From Patescibacteria group bacterium (GTDB lineage Bacteria; Patescibacteriota; Gracilibacteria; UBA1369): a stretch of DNA of 64,000 bases. This document shows, one piece after another, positions 18,861-28,093 of the stretch (positions are counted from its first letter, which is position 1; each line of letters opens with the position of its first letter). The stretch is from contig CAUJCM010000003.1 in the NCBI GenBank assembly GCA_963169655.1, positions 127,465 to 191,464 on the forward strand, read 5' to 3'. Position numbers and translations under genes: made by a program. Below the pieces are notes generated by a model, which searched no databases, had not been told where the DNA came from, and saw only the letters and a program-made list of their open reading frames with translations.

Positions 18861-18950
18861 TATCTATCCAAAAGTGGGCGACATAACTTTAGCTCCGGAG
18901 CACCAAATTCCCCTCTTGAGGGGTGTCAGTATAAGCTGACAGGGTGGACA
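18861..18950 (+). repeat. REP-like palindromic repeat with full lead-in
   Basis: Begins TATCTATCC and GTGGGCGACATAACTTTAGC like the start of the 15540 cluster, then CCCCTCTTGAGGGG, GTCAG-TATAAG-CTGAC and GGGTGGAC. This defines the full unit as about 90-100 bases. Confidence 0.85.
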
Positions 18951-18966
18951 CTATCAATAAATATCG

Positions 18967-18999
18967 AAAAAGCCCTCATCTTTTTAAGACAAGGGCTTT
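18967..18999 (-). terminator. Terminator after the SLH/FlgD-Ig gene
   Basis: AAAGCCCT and AGGGCTTT flank a 15-base loop with an A/T run on both sides; it lies just past the stop of the minus-strand gene. Confidence 0.7.
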
Positions 19000-19021
19000 A
19001 ATTAATCTAACTTAATTCTAA

Positions 19022-20716
19022 TTAGATTTTTCCTAATTGATGTAATTTATAAATGGTTTGAGCAACTTCTCTTCTAGTTGTTGAAGCAGTTGGGAATAAT
19101 TTAGATCCAGAGAATAAGTTATTATCTTTTGCATATTTTGCATATCCAGTGAACCATTGACCTAATTCAATATCAGAATATGAAGCAGAATTATTTGAAG
19201 GCATAGTATCACTTACATTTCTGAGCAATAAAGCTAAAAATTCAACTCTATTTACAGATCTTGAAGGCCTATAATAACCAGCATCAGCACCAGCTTTATA
19301 ACCAGTAATCATTCCTAATCCAACCCCTCTACAAATATATTGGTATGACCAATCTACACTTGTTACATCAGGGAATGGATTTCCACTACAATAATTACTG
19401 CTTGAATTAAATTTGTTAAATGTTTCTAAAATAATTTTAGCTACTTGATCTCTTTGAAGTAAATCATTTGGTGCTAAAGTTCCATCTGGATTTCCAGTCA
19501 TAGCGCCAAGCCCTTTTACATAAGTAAATGCATCACAATCAGCATCATTTTTATTTACATCTTTAAATCCAGCACATTTTTCACTAGAATCATTTACAGT
19601 GCTTGTAATAACAAAACTAGTTTGGGCAGGAACAATATTAAACCCTCCATCGGATCCACTTACTTTAAAAATATAAGATCCATCTTCAGCTTTAATCATA
19701 TCTTTTGTAATACCATCCCACATAATAGTATTACTTCCACTACTTTGATTATTAAATGTCCATGCTTTTACTGGAATTGATGAGTCGCTACTTTTATATA
19801 CGGAGGCATTAATTGTTGTATTTCCAGTTGAGCTTCCCAGTTTATATCCAAAAGTAATTTGTCCTTTGCTTGGATTAAAAGTAGTTGGATTTACAGTTAC
19901 ATCACTTACAACAGGATTTGGGACTGTGCTAGTACTTAAATTAAAACTACCAGTTAAAACATTACTTAATACATCAAATCCACTAATTTTACCTTCAGCA
20001 ACTAAAGTGTAATTATATTTTCCAGCTTCTGCATCTACACCACCAATTTTCCCATCCCAAGATAAAGTATATTTGCCACTCGCATTTTTAATAGCAGAAA
20101 TCACTTTTTCTTGTGGATTATTATTTTCTGGGCCAACAATTTTTAATTTAACATTAGCAGTAGAGGCAGCAGCTAATTTTAAATCAAAATTAGCTTTATA
20201 ATCACCAGATCCACTGTAATAATGTGCATTTGGTACACTTACCCACTGTAAATCAGGTAATTCAGCTTTTTTTACATTAAATTCTTTTGTTTTTGTCGTA
20301 TCAGTAGGAGTATCTACTTTAGAAAACACATAAAAAGTATAAGTTCCATCTGGTACATATTGTCCATTATAACTTCCTATATTTCCTTTACCATTCCATT
20401 CTAAATTAATATATTCATTAAGACCTGGAGTATTAGCTGTTCTTGTATTCTCTACTTGAGATGCCCCAAAATAATATACTATATTTCCGCTACTATCTTT
20501 AACTTGCTCAGTGATTTTACCATCTGGATGTCCACCTGAATTCCAATCATAAGTAAGGCTAAGCTTAGCTTCATGACCTGGAATTTGAGTATAAAATGGG
20601 TCTGGAGTAATAGAAATATTTTCCACTTTTGAATTTGCCGCAAAAGCAACAGGTATTGTTAGCCCTACCACTAAAGTAGTTGTTAACCATACCAAAAAAG
20701 ATTTATTTTTTTGCAT
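19022..20716 (-). CDS. Secreted protein with FlgD-like Ig domains and SLH domains
   Basis: 564 residues. Signal peptide with cleavage after VAFAA. Residues about 30-375 form three Ig-like modules of the FlgD type, recognised by recurring LEWNGKGNIGSYNGQYVPDG, LSWDGKIGGVDAEAGKY and IMWDGITKDMIKAEDGSY (W-(D/N)-G...G-x-Y-x-(F/Y)). From about 380 three SLH domains follow: CAGFKDVNKNDADCDAFTYV, FPDVTSVDWSYQYICRGVG and YSDIELGQWFTGYAKYAKD. The protein is probably attached to the wall or S-layer by the SLH part and exposes the Ig stalk. It has its own -10 box upstream and a terminator behind. Confidence 0.85.
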   Translation of the reverse strand: MQKNKSFLVWLTTTLVVGLTIPVAFAANSKVENISITPDPFYTQIPGHEAKLSLTYDWNSGGHPDGKITEQVKDSSGNIVYYFGASQVENTRTANTPGLNEYINLEWNGKGNIGSYNGQYVPDGTYTFYVFSKVDTPTDTTKTKEFNVKKAELPDLQWVSVPNAHYYSGSGDYKANFDLKLAAASTANVKLKIVGPENNNPQEKVISAIKNASGKYTLSWDGKIGGVDAEAGKYNYTLVAEGKISGFDVLSNVLTGSFNLSTSTVPNPVVSDVTVNPTTFNPSKGQITFGYKLGSSTGNTTINASVYKSSDSSIPVKAWTFNNQSSGSNTIMWDGITKDMIKAEDGSYIFKVSGSDGGFNIVPAQTSFVITSTVNDSSEKCAGFKDVNKNDADCDAFTYVKGLGAMTGNPDGTLAPNDLLQRDQVAKIILETFNKFNSSSNYCSGNPFPDVTSVDWSYQYICRGVGLGMITGYKAGADAGYYRPSRSVNRVEFLALLLRNVSDTMPSNNSASYSDIELGQWFTGYAKYAKDNNLFSGSKLFPTASTTRREVAQTIYKLHQLGKI

Positions 20717-20743
20717 AGTTTTTTAATTAAATAAACTTTGCGT

Positions 20744-20749
20744 ATTATA
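20744..20749 (-). promoter_or_regulatory. -10 box of the SLH/FlgD-Ig gene
   Basis: TATAAT on the minus strand, 28 bases before the ATG. A -35 is not clear. Confidence 0.45.
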
Positions 20750-20757
20750 TAGATAAA

Positions 20758-21663
20758 TTATTTATCTGACCAGAAATATCCAAAAATATGGCTAGTATTT
20801 TGATTGTCTGTCAAGTTCTTTATAATATTGCTACTCGAACTTCTCTCCCAAAATTGCCATTTAAATTGGTTATTATTAAATAATTTAGTAGCAATATATA
20901 AACTTTCAACAGAGTCCAAAGATACTGCATTTTGATTATTTTTATCTTCAGAATTTGTTAATTTCTTTAAATATTCTAAATTTTTTTCATTATAATTCTC
21001 TGTTGATAAGAGTTTTATTATTTTTAAATCATTTTTTAATGCAAATTTTTCGCCAGAATAATGAGTAAAATCAATACTAAAAATAAATAAAGTTTTTTGT
21101 TTTAAAAGTATTTGTAGATCTTTAATTAAATTATTTAATTTATCTTCTGGAGCATTATTTTTTATAATAATTGGTATTACTTTTGCATTTGGCCAGTATT
21201 TTTTTATAAAACCATAATGAGTATAAATTGAGTGTTCCCTACTAAAAAACTGATTTTCAATAGCCATACTTTGTCCCGAACTTAGCAATTTTATTTCTTC
21301 TAGATTCAATAAAGGAGCATCTCTTAATAATTTAACTTCTTGATTAGTCAAAACCGGATCATCTAAATTTATTTGATTAATTGTTTGTATATAATTAAAC
21401 CCAAAATCATAATGATTAGGCCCAATAATCACTATATTTTCATAATCATTATTTTGAGAAATTTTTAAGTAAAACTGGTCTAATAAATTTGCTACTATTA
21501 AATGGTGCGGAACAATTATCCCTTTTATATTTATAGGTTTTTGATTTGACTTATAATTATCAAAATTAATTTCTTTATTTTTAAAATATAAAACCAAAAT
21601 TAATAAAATTAAAAAAAGACCAACAACAATTATTGATCTTTTTTTAAGAAAAAATTTTTTCAT
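20758..21663 (-). CDS. MEMO1/AmmeMemoRadiSam-B family protein, membrane-anchored
   Basis: 301 residues. An N-terminal Lys-rich stretch and hydrophobic helix (IIVVGLFLILLILVLYF) give a membrane anchor or uncleaved signal. The rest fits the MEMO family (AmmeMemoRadiSam system protein B): PHHLIVANLLDQFY, IVIIGPNHYDFGF, SREHSIYTHYGFIKKYWP, VIPIII and FSIDFTHY. These histidines form the metal site in the dioxygenase-like fold. The activity of bacterial members is not established. Partners AmmeMemoRadiSam-A or the radical-SAM protein are not nearby. Three bases separate it from the lipoprotein gene upstream. Confidence 0.8.
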   Translation of the reverse strand: MKKFFLKKRSIIVVGLFLILLILVLYFKNKEINFDNYKSNQKPINIKGIIVPHHLIVANLLDQFYLKISQNNDYENIVIIGPNHYDFGFNYIQTINQINLDDPVLTNQEVKLLRDAPLLNLEEIKLLSSGQSMAIENQFFSREHSIYTHYGFIKKYWPNAKVIPIIIKNNAPEDKLNNLIKDLQILLKQKTLFIFSIDFTHYSGEKFALKNDLKIIKLLSTENYNEKNLEYLKKLTNSEDKNNQNAVSLDSVESLYIATKLFNNNQFKWQFWERSSSSNIIKNLTDNQNTSHIFGYFWSDK

Positions 21664-21666
21664 ATT

Positions 21667-23421
21667 TTATTTATACTGCCAACCATCAGATGAAGTTCCT
21701 CCCCATTCCACAACAGTAAACCCTTTTCTTTCAATCGCACTTAATTTTTGAGGAGCAATGGATATTTTTTCTTTTAATGGTTGATAAAACATAAAAACTC
21801 TAATCAAACTATCAGGTTTTGGAGAAATAGTTAGAGGGGCGACCTTATTAAACTCTTGTGTTCCAACAAAACTAACTCTCAAATAATCACCTTTTGAAGC
21901 CAGCATTTTAGGTATCCAAAATTCTTTAAAATCACTACTTTCTTTTTCATTTAATCCTAATTTAGCTAAATTATCACTTAAAAATGAATTAACATCTTTC
22001 TTTTCGACCACAAAACCATTATTAATTGATACTTCTTTATCTGAATATCCTTCCCAAAATAAATAAGGATATACTTTATTATCTTCTAAATTAATTAATT
22101 CTCCATTTGGTTTAGCAATTACTTTCCACCCATTTTCACCATATTTTGGTTCTGTTTTTGTAAATTCTTTAATATCAACTTTAACTGAAACTTCGGTATT
22201 TTTTTCAGGATAAAGATAAATTACTGGCTTTCCACATTCAGCAGGTGGCACATATTCTTGTTTAATATAAGCTGTAAATCTACCAAATGGGTCTTCTCGA
22301 TAAAATACTGGATGATCGGCTAAAAATTCTTCGAAAGTTTTTACTGGAGGTTTTTCAGTTTGAGTATCTTCAGGAGAATTAAACCAATAATCATATACTT
22401 CTGCATAAGCTTCATATGTATCTCTCAAACTTTCAGAGTTTTTATTTTCATATAAAACAATCCCTTTTGTAGATTTCCCATTTTCTTTTAAATCACTTTT
22501 TTTTATATCATCTACAAAATAACAATAATTACCAATGCCACAACCTCGAATATATGGAGCGTAGACTTCACTAATTAAAACAGGAGTTGAATTGTCATTC
22601 CAATATGCTTGTTCAAAAAATTTACTATTCATTAACCCATCATCATAAGTATAAGAGCTAATAACACTGTCCGGAGTTATAATAAATAAACATCCAACCT
22701 GTTGATCATCGGCAAAATATACATCTCCAACTTTAGCATCTTTAAATGCCACTTTGCCTAATTTAACAAAATAGTAATCTTCCTTTCCTGCTATTTTTGG
22801 TCTTTTTAAATCTATTCCATTAATACTCAAGTTTAAAACATTTCTTCCATCAGGTGTCATAATAATTTGAGGAACCTCTAACTTTTTAATAGTGAAGTTA
22901 TCATCTTTATTTTTCTTTAAAGCATTAAAACCAGCAGGTACATAGTCAAGATTTGAAAGTTTTGATAACCAAATTAAGTTTCCTGAATTTTGATCATAAG
23001 CAAAACGATGTACAGATGCAGAACCACAAGGACCATCACATCCCAAATCTAAAATTATTAATCTTTGCCCCTTATAAGGTTCAATTTTTATCTCACCAGC
23101 ATCATAAAAATCATAATAATCTGCAATATCTGTTTTCCAATCTTCAACAGGTGCAAAATCTTTCTCTCTTTCTGCTATCATTGCACTTTTATAGTTTTTT
23201 AAAATTTCATTTGTATCTAGATGTTTGAGAGCTTGAAATTCTACTTCTTTGAAAATCTTATTTTCAGTATTTTGGTCAGTATTTTCTTCATTCATCTCTA
23301 AATTAGTATTCTCATTGTTTGTATTTCCATTTTTATTTTCTAAATTTGATAAATCGCATGCCGTTAAAATAAAAATACTTAAAAATAATATTGGAATAAT
23401 TCTATTTATTTTATAAATCAT
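21667..23421 (-). CDS. Large lipoprotein with a CGKPVIYLYP domain
   Basis: 584 residues with a lipoprotein signal and lipobox (FILTAC, Cys about 22), then an Asn/Glu-rich linker. The middle part is beta-rich (AYDQNSGNLIWLSKL, VYFADDQQ). From about 385 it carries ECGKPVIYLYPEKNTEVSVK and further on YPYLFWEGYS, a domain that I recognise as recurrent in CPR hypothetical proteins but that has no assigned activity. The C-terminus ends in VVEWGGTSSDGWQYK. It is anchored outside the membrane and is co-transcribed with the MEMO-like gene. Confidence 0.7.
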   Translation of the reverse strand: MIYKINRIIPILFLSIFILTACDLSNLENKNGNTNNENTNLEMNEENTDQNTENKIFKEVEFQALKHLDTNEILKNYKSAMIAEREKDFAPVEDWKTDIADYYDFYDAGEIKIEPYKGQRLIILDLGCDGPCGSASVHRFAYDQNSGNLIWLSKLSNLDYVPAGFNALKKNKDDNFTIKKLEVPQIIMTPDGRNVLNLSINGIDLKRPKIAGKEDYYFVKLGKVAFKDAKVGDVYFADDQQVGCLFIITPDSVISSYTYDDGLMNSKFFEQAYWNDNSTPVLISEVYAPYIRGCGIGNYCYFVDDIKKSDLKENGKSTKGIVLYENKNSESLRDTYEAYAEVYDYWFNSPEDTQTEKPPVKTFEEFLADHPVFYREDPFGRFTAYIKQEYVPPAECGKPVIYLYPEKNTEVSVKVDIKEFTKTEPKYGENGWKVIAKPNGELINLEDNKVYPYLFWEGYSDKEVSINNGFVVEKKDVNSFLSDNLAKLGLNEKESSDFKEFWIPKMLASKGDYLRVSFVGTQEFNKVAPLTISPKPDSLIRVFMFYQPLKEKISIAPQKLSAIERKGFTVVEWGGTSSDGWQYK

Positions 23422-23517
23422 AAATTTAAATTTTAAATTAAATTAAATATATTTTAGATAAGTAATAAAAACAATTGCTCTTAGCTATTTATCATTCTAA
23501 AAAATATCATTTTATAG

Positions 23518-23523
23518 TATAAT
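23518..23523 (+). promoter_or_regulatory. -10 box of the muramidase-domain gene
   Basis: TATAAT, 21 bases before the ATG; no TG extension here and no clear -35. Confidence 0.45.
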
Positions 23524-23544
23524 AATAAGATATAAATTATTTTT

Positions 23545-25017
23545 ATGTTGCAAGTCGCAGAAGAACAGAGAAGTAGTTCAATGGAAGACCTCAATATTCC
23601 ATCAATTAGCATAGAAAGATCAGCTAAATCTTTGGCTCAAAGTAGGTTAGAAAATAAACAACAAAGAGAAAAACAAGAGTTAGAGTCTAATGCTAAAAGA
23701 TCAAGAGAAAAAGTTACAGAAAGATCATCTACTAGTAGAGCAGAATTATTGACTAGTGACACTCCAACAAAAAACACTCCTGGCGAGTGGCATTTAACAG
23801 AGCTTTATCAAAGATTAAGTAATTTATCTATTGCTCAAGATTTATCAAAAATATTACAAGAACAATTAAAAACAACTTTCACCGGTAGTGGCAGTGAATT
23901 ATTTAAAAATATTGGAGATTATATTTTTTCCAATATAAATTCAATCGATGCAGATTCTGCAAATAAATTAAAGAATAATCAAATTAGTAGTTTTGATGCT
24001 TATTCAATTATTTTAGCAAAATTAATTGCTAAACAAGAAGCTAAAACAAAAGATCAACAAGAAAAAAATAAAGAAATATCAGAACTATTCCGAAATACAG
24101 TTGAAACTGTCAGATCTCTAGAAGAACCCAAGACTAAATCTTCTTCTAATCAATCACCAGAAAAAGGTACTTCAACACATAGTACTTCAGCAAGCGAAAC
24201 TACGGCAACACCAGAACCTAAAAAAAGCGCTTGGGCAAAATTTTCTGAAGGTATTAAAGAATTTTTTACTGGATTAATGACCAAAATTACAGACTTTTTT
24301 GATTCTCTTTTTAAAGGGAAAAAAAATACTCAAGAAAGTAAGCCAAGTGAAACCCCACAATCTCCTGAATCAAGTGAATCTACTGAAAATTTAAACTCAT
24401 CAGATTTAAGAAGTTTAGCGCAAATTGAAGCTGATAATTTAAATATTGATGTAAATTTTGTTTTAGCAATTATGACTGTTGAGGCAGGGAAAAAACCCTT
24501 TGGACCCAATGGAATGCCAATTATGAGATTTGAACCTCATGTCTTTAATGGACAATTAAGGCAACAAGGTATTTCAGGATCTCCAGGAACTTGGGCTGAT
24601 GGAAATAAATTAGTAGGTAGAAAAGTAGACGGAGTTTCTTGTGAAGGTGGGCAAGGAGGTGAGCAAGCTTGTTTGGCTAAAGCAATTTCTATCAATAAAG
24701 AAGCAGCTTATAGATCTATTAGTATGGGGATAGGACAAATTATGGGATTTAATTATAAATTAGCTAATTTTAATAATGCAGAAGAGATGTTTCAGAGCTT
24801 TTCTCAATCTGGTGGAGGTCTTAAAGCTCAATTACATGGAATGTTTAATCTTATCAAATCAAACAATAATATCTTAAATGCAATTAGGTCAAAAAACTTT
24901 AGTGCATTTACTAGTGCTTACAACGGCTCTAAACCTGGTTCAGCATTACATGAACGATACACTCAGGCCTTACAAAATGCCTATGCTAGTCATCAACGAC
25001 AGAGCCGTGTTGCTTAG
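23545..25017 (+). CDS. Protein with C-terminal N-acetylmuramidase domain
   Basis: 490 residues with no signal peptide. Residues 1-285 are charged and low-complexity, with a coiled-coil stretch near 20-60, a possibly amphipathic patch (WAKFSEGIKEFFTGLMTKI, about 230-250) and a Ser/Pro/Glu linker. From about 287 the sequence matches the N-acetylmuramidase (DUF3380) fold: FVLAIMTVEAGKKPFGPNG with a Glu near 313 as candidate acid, IMRFEPHVFNGQLRQQG, SISMGIGQIMGFNYK and the C-terminal TSAYNGSKPGS. Such domains cleave peptidoglycan and are common in phage endolysins. Without a signal peptide, export would need another route. Converges with the RNase J gene, overlapping by 4 bases. Confidence 0.8.
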   Translation: MLQVAEEQRSSSMEDLNIPSISIERSAKSLAQSRLENKQQREKQELESNAKRSREKVTERSSTSRAELLTSDTPTKNTPGEWHLTELYQRLSNLSIAQDLSKILQEQLKTTFTGSGSELFKNIGDYIFSNINSIDADSANKLKNNQISSFDAYSIILAKLIAKQEAKTKDQQEKNKEISELFRNTVETVRSLEEPKTKSSSNQSPEKGTSTHSTSASETTATPEPKKSAWAKFSEGIKEFFTGLMTKITDFFDSLFKGKKNTQESKPSETPQSPESSESTENLNSSDLRSLAQIEADNLNIDVNFVLAIMTVEAGKKPFGPNGMPIMRFEPHVFNGQLRQQGISGSPGTWADGNKLVGRKVDGVSCEGGQGGEQACLAKAISINKEAAYRSISMGIGQIMGFNYKLANFNNAEEMFQSFSQSGGGLKAQLHGMFNLIKSNNNILNAIRSKNFSAFTSAYNGSKPGSALHERYTQALQNAYASHQRQSRVA

Positions 25018-27092
25018 TCAATCAAAATAGGTAGTATCAATGGATGTCTATCTATTTTCCCAGTTACATACTGGTCAACACTTTCCCTAATATGAATTTT
25101 CATTTCCTCCTCATTAAAATCTGGATGGGCTTTACTAAAACTATTGTAAGCCTCCATGGCCCTTTGACTTACTCCATTTACAATTTCTTGAGATTCCTCC
25201 ATATAGATGAAGCCTCTTGTTAAAGCTTTGACATCACCTTTTAAGCTTTTTGTATTTCTATCCACTTTAAGAGTCAAAACTATAACGCCATTTTCTGCCA
25301 ATATTTGTCTATCCATCATCACTTGTGATCCAATATCTCCACCTCCCATACCATCAATCAAGATATAATTAGTTTGAACTTTTTCTTGAGTAATCTTTAC
25401 TTCACCATTTTTCATCTCTAATACATCTCCATTTTCTCCCATTAAGACTTTATCTGCTGAAAAACCTAATTCACTAACCATTATTTCACCATGAGTTTTT
25501 CTCATAAAATATTCACCATGAATTGGAATAAAATATTTTGGTTTAACCAAGCTAAACATCAATTTAAGGTCTTCTTGTTGTCCATGTCCCGAAGCATGTA
25601 CATCCATAATATGATTATGAATAATTTTAGCTCCAAGTCTTGTTAAATTATTGATTACCCTAACTACTGCCATTTCATTTCCAGGAATTGGAGATGAACT
25701 TAAAATAACAGTATCCCCTTTCCCTACTTTAACATGAGCATGCTCATTTAAAGCCATTCTTGAAAGTGCTGCTACAGGCTCTCCTTGTGAGCCAGTAGTT
25801 AAAATAATAGTTTTATCAGCCGGATGTTTTTTAGCTTTTTTAATATCAGAAATCAAACCTTGTGGATATTTTAAATAGCCTAATTCAGCAGACATTACTG
25901 AATTATCAATAAGGCTTCTACCACTTAAAAAAATCTTTTTATTGTGAGCTTTAGCTGCATCAATAATTTGCTGTATTCTTCCAATTTGAGAAGAAAAGGT
26001 AGCTATAATAACTCTACCTTTTGCCTCTCCAATAATTTTATCTAAAGTTTGGCCAATTTTTTTCTCCGAAATAGTATGTCCAGGTTTTGTTGCATTTGTT
26101 GAATCACTCATCAAAACTGTCACATTTTTATCTCCAAAACCAGCAATTTTAGAAAATTCAGGAGGTAGTTGAGCACCAGCAGGTTTTAAATCAATTTTAA
26201 AATCTCCTGTATGCACTATTGATCCAGCTGGCGTTTCTATAAATAGACCACAAGAATCTGGAATTGAATGAGTCACTCTAAAAAATGAAACCTTCATCTT
26301 TCCAAAAAATACATGATCTCTAGTAAAGTCTACTACTCTTAATTTGGCACTCTGAGCTAACCCTTTTTCTTCTAATTGCTTTTTAATTAACCCAATTGTC
26401 AATTTACCAGCATAAATTGGTGGATTTCCTAATTTATCTAATAAATATGGTATTCCGCCAATATGATCCAAGTGGCCATGAGTAACAACAATACCTTTAA
26501 TCTTATTAACTTTATCTTTAAGATAATTAATATCAGGAATAACATAATCTACACCAAGCATATCTGCCTCAGGAAATTGAAAACCTAAATCTACCAAAAA
26601 AATATCATTTTCATATTCAAATATCATTGTGTTCTTTCCAACTTCATCCAGTCCCCCAATTGGAATTATGCGTAGTACACCTTTATGATCACGATGCACA
26701 ATTCGTTGAGATTTATTTTGATCTTGTCTTAAAGCTTTATAAAACTTATGTCTTTGATTAAATTTACTACTAGGTTTGCCACTCAAATTATGAGAATGAG
26801 TAGTGAATTTATCTTCAATTGGTTCACTTGAAAGTTGTTTTTGTTTATTCGATTGTGAATGAGTAAACTTTTTTTTCTGATGCCAATTCTTGAATTTTTT
26901 TTGATTATTCTGATTGCTGTTTTTGTCTAAATTCTTTGAATGTTGAATATTAGTCTTACTCTGATCAACATTTGGTTGAGGGTGTTGACCATTTTCCGCT
27001 TTCTCGTTTTTTCCTATATTTAAAGTTTGCTTTAGCCACTTATCTAGAATATCGAGCTTATTGGATTTATCCTCTTTTCTGAAATCGTCCAT
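25014..27092 (-). CDS. rnj: Ribonuclease J with a long low-complexity N-terminus
   Basis: 692 residues. The core from about 138 is an RNase J metallo-beta-lactamase/beta-CASP nuclease: RIIPIGGLDEVGKNTMIFEY, the metal motif HGHLDH at residues 205-210, VTHSIPDSCGLFIETPAGSI, HTGDFKID, and the beta-CASP motifs SDSTNATKPGHT, TTGSQGEP and HASGHGQQEDL. RNase J degrades and matures RNA by 5'-exo and endonuclease action. The first 137 residues are rich in Gln, Asn, Lys and His and look disordered, much longer than in typical homologues (about 550-560 residues in total). It has its own extended -10 promoter. Confidence 0.95.
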   Translation of the reverse strand: MDDFRKEDKSNKLDILDKWLKQTLNIGKNEKAENGQHPQPNVDQSKTNIQHSKNLDKNSNQNNQKKFKNWHQKKKFTHSQSNKQKQLSSEPIEDKFTTHSHNLSGKPSSKFNQRHKFYKALRQDQNKSQRIVHRDHKGVLRIIPIGGLDEVGKNTMIFEYENDIFLVDLGFQFPEADMLGVDYVIPDINYLKDKVNKIKGIVVTHGHLDHIGGIPYLLDKLGNPPIYAGKLTIGLIKKQLEEKGLAQSAKLRVVDFTRDHVFFGKMKVSFFRVTHSIPDSCGLFIETPAGSIVHTGDFKIDLKPAGAQLPPEFSKIAGFGDKNVTVLMSDSTNATKPGHTISEKKIGQTLDKIIGEAKGRVIIATFSSQIGRIQQIIDAAKAHNKKIFLSGRSLIDNSVMSAELGYLKYPQGLISDIKKAKKHPADKTIILTTGSQGEPVAALSRMALNEHAHVKVGKGDTVILSSSPIPGNEMAVVRVINNLTRLGAKIIHNHIMDVHASGHGQQEDLKLMFSLVKPKYFIPIHGEYFMRKTHGEIMVSELGFSADKVLMGENGDVLEMKNGEVKITQEKVQTNYILIDGMGGGDIGSQVMMDRQILAENGVIVLTLKVDRNTKSLKGDVKALTRGFIYMEESQEIVNGVSQRAMEAYNSFSKAHPDFNEEEMKIHIRESVDQYVTGKIDRHPLILPILID

Positions 27093-27147
27093 ATTTTCTT
27101 TTTATCTAATTATTTTGTGTTTTTATATGAAGTAACAATACTCTACT

Positions 27148-27156
27148 ATTATAACA
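27148..27156 (-). promoter_or_regulatory. Extended -10 promoter of rnj
   Basis: Minus-strand TGTTATAAT, overlapping an inverted repeat (ATAACAC/GTGTTAT, 27151-27172). It is about 56 bases before the rnj ATG. Confidence 0.6.
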
Positions 27157-27265
27157 CGAATTAAGAGTGTTATTTTACATTACATTTACAATTTTGCAAT
27201 TGGTTTTATAACTTTCAAGCTATTTACTAACTTGTAAATCCAATCCAGCACTATTTTAAGCCACT

Positions 27266-28078
27266 TTATCTTACACTCAAAAATGGCAAACTAGCTTCAG
27301 GAATCATTTGTGTTGGTAATTTACCATCCCATTTTTCAATAGCAGCCATTTCAACATCTAATTGTTTCAAACTTATATACTTATCATTATTTGCCGCTTC
27401 TGATTGCACTCTAATTGCTTCAGCTTCAGCTTTAGCTTGAGTCACTCTTTGTTCAGCTTCAATAATAGTCTTTTTTAATTCATTTTCTGCTTTTTCAGCT
27501 TCTTGTTGAGCTATCTGTTTTCTTTCAATTGCCGCCTCATATTCAGTACTAAATGCTTCATCAATTAATGAGTAACTTGAAACCATAATCACATTTGGTA
27601 CAGCACTAGCAAATAATTCTTGAATTTTTAATTGAACTTCACTTCTCTTTTGCAGTAATTCTTCAGCAGTATATTGAGCCGTCACTTGCTTGATTGAAGC
27701 TTCCAATCTCGCAGTCAAAATCCCATCAATATTTGTTCCATATTCTTTATAAAATTCTCCAACCTTATCAGGCAAAATATTGTAATTAGCCATAGAATTA
27801 ATTTCAACTAGTTGTAGGTCTTTAGAATAAGCTTCAGAATGTTTTAATTCTAAAGTTTGAGTTCTTACATTTATTGGAATAACACTTTGTGCCAAAGGCA
27901 TCTTGAAACTTAGTCCAGGCTCCAAAATTTCTCCTCTCCATGCACTCCAAGTCAAAAGTACCCCTCTTTCACCAGTTTCAATAAAAACAAATGGATTTAA
28001 GGAAAAAAACACAATTAAAAGTATAAATATTAATATTATTGTTCCCCAGATTGCAGAAAATTTTATATTTGTAACCAT
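27266..28078 (-). CDS. Prohibitin/SPFH (band 7) family membrane protein
   Basis: 270 residues. One N-terminal membrane helix (FSAIWGTIILIFILLIVFFS) is followed by the SPFH domain (FIETGERGVLLTWSAWRGE, GLSFKMPL, VRTQTLELKHSEAYSKD, LTARLEASIKQVTAQYTAEELL) and a long Ala/Glu coiled coil (IERKQIAQQEAEKAENELKK onward) ending near PFLSV. Prohibitin-like proteins form ring-like oligomers at the membrane and affect membrane organisation and proteases such as FtsH. Fifteen bases separate it from terC upstream, so they are probably one transcript. Confidence 0.9.
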   Translation of the reverse strand: MVTNIKFSAIWGTIILIFILLIVFFSLNPFVFIETGERGVLLTWSAWRGEILEPGLSFKMPLAQSVIPINVRTQTLELKHSEAYSKDLQLVEINSMANYNILPDKVGEFYKEYGTNIDGILTARLEASIKQVTAQYTAEELLQKRSEVQLKIQELFASAVPNVIMVSSYSLIDEAFSTEYEAAIERKQIAQQEAEKAENELKKTIIEAEQRVTQAKAEAEAIRVQSEAANNDKYISLKQLDVEMAAIEKWDGKLPTQMIPEASLPFLSVR

Positions 28079-28093
28079 AGTTTAAAAATTAAA

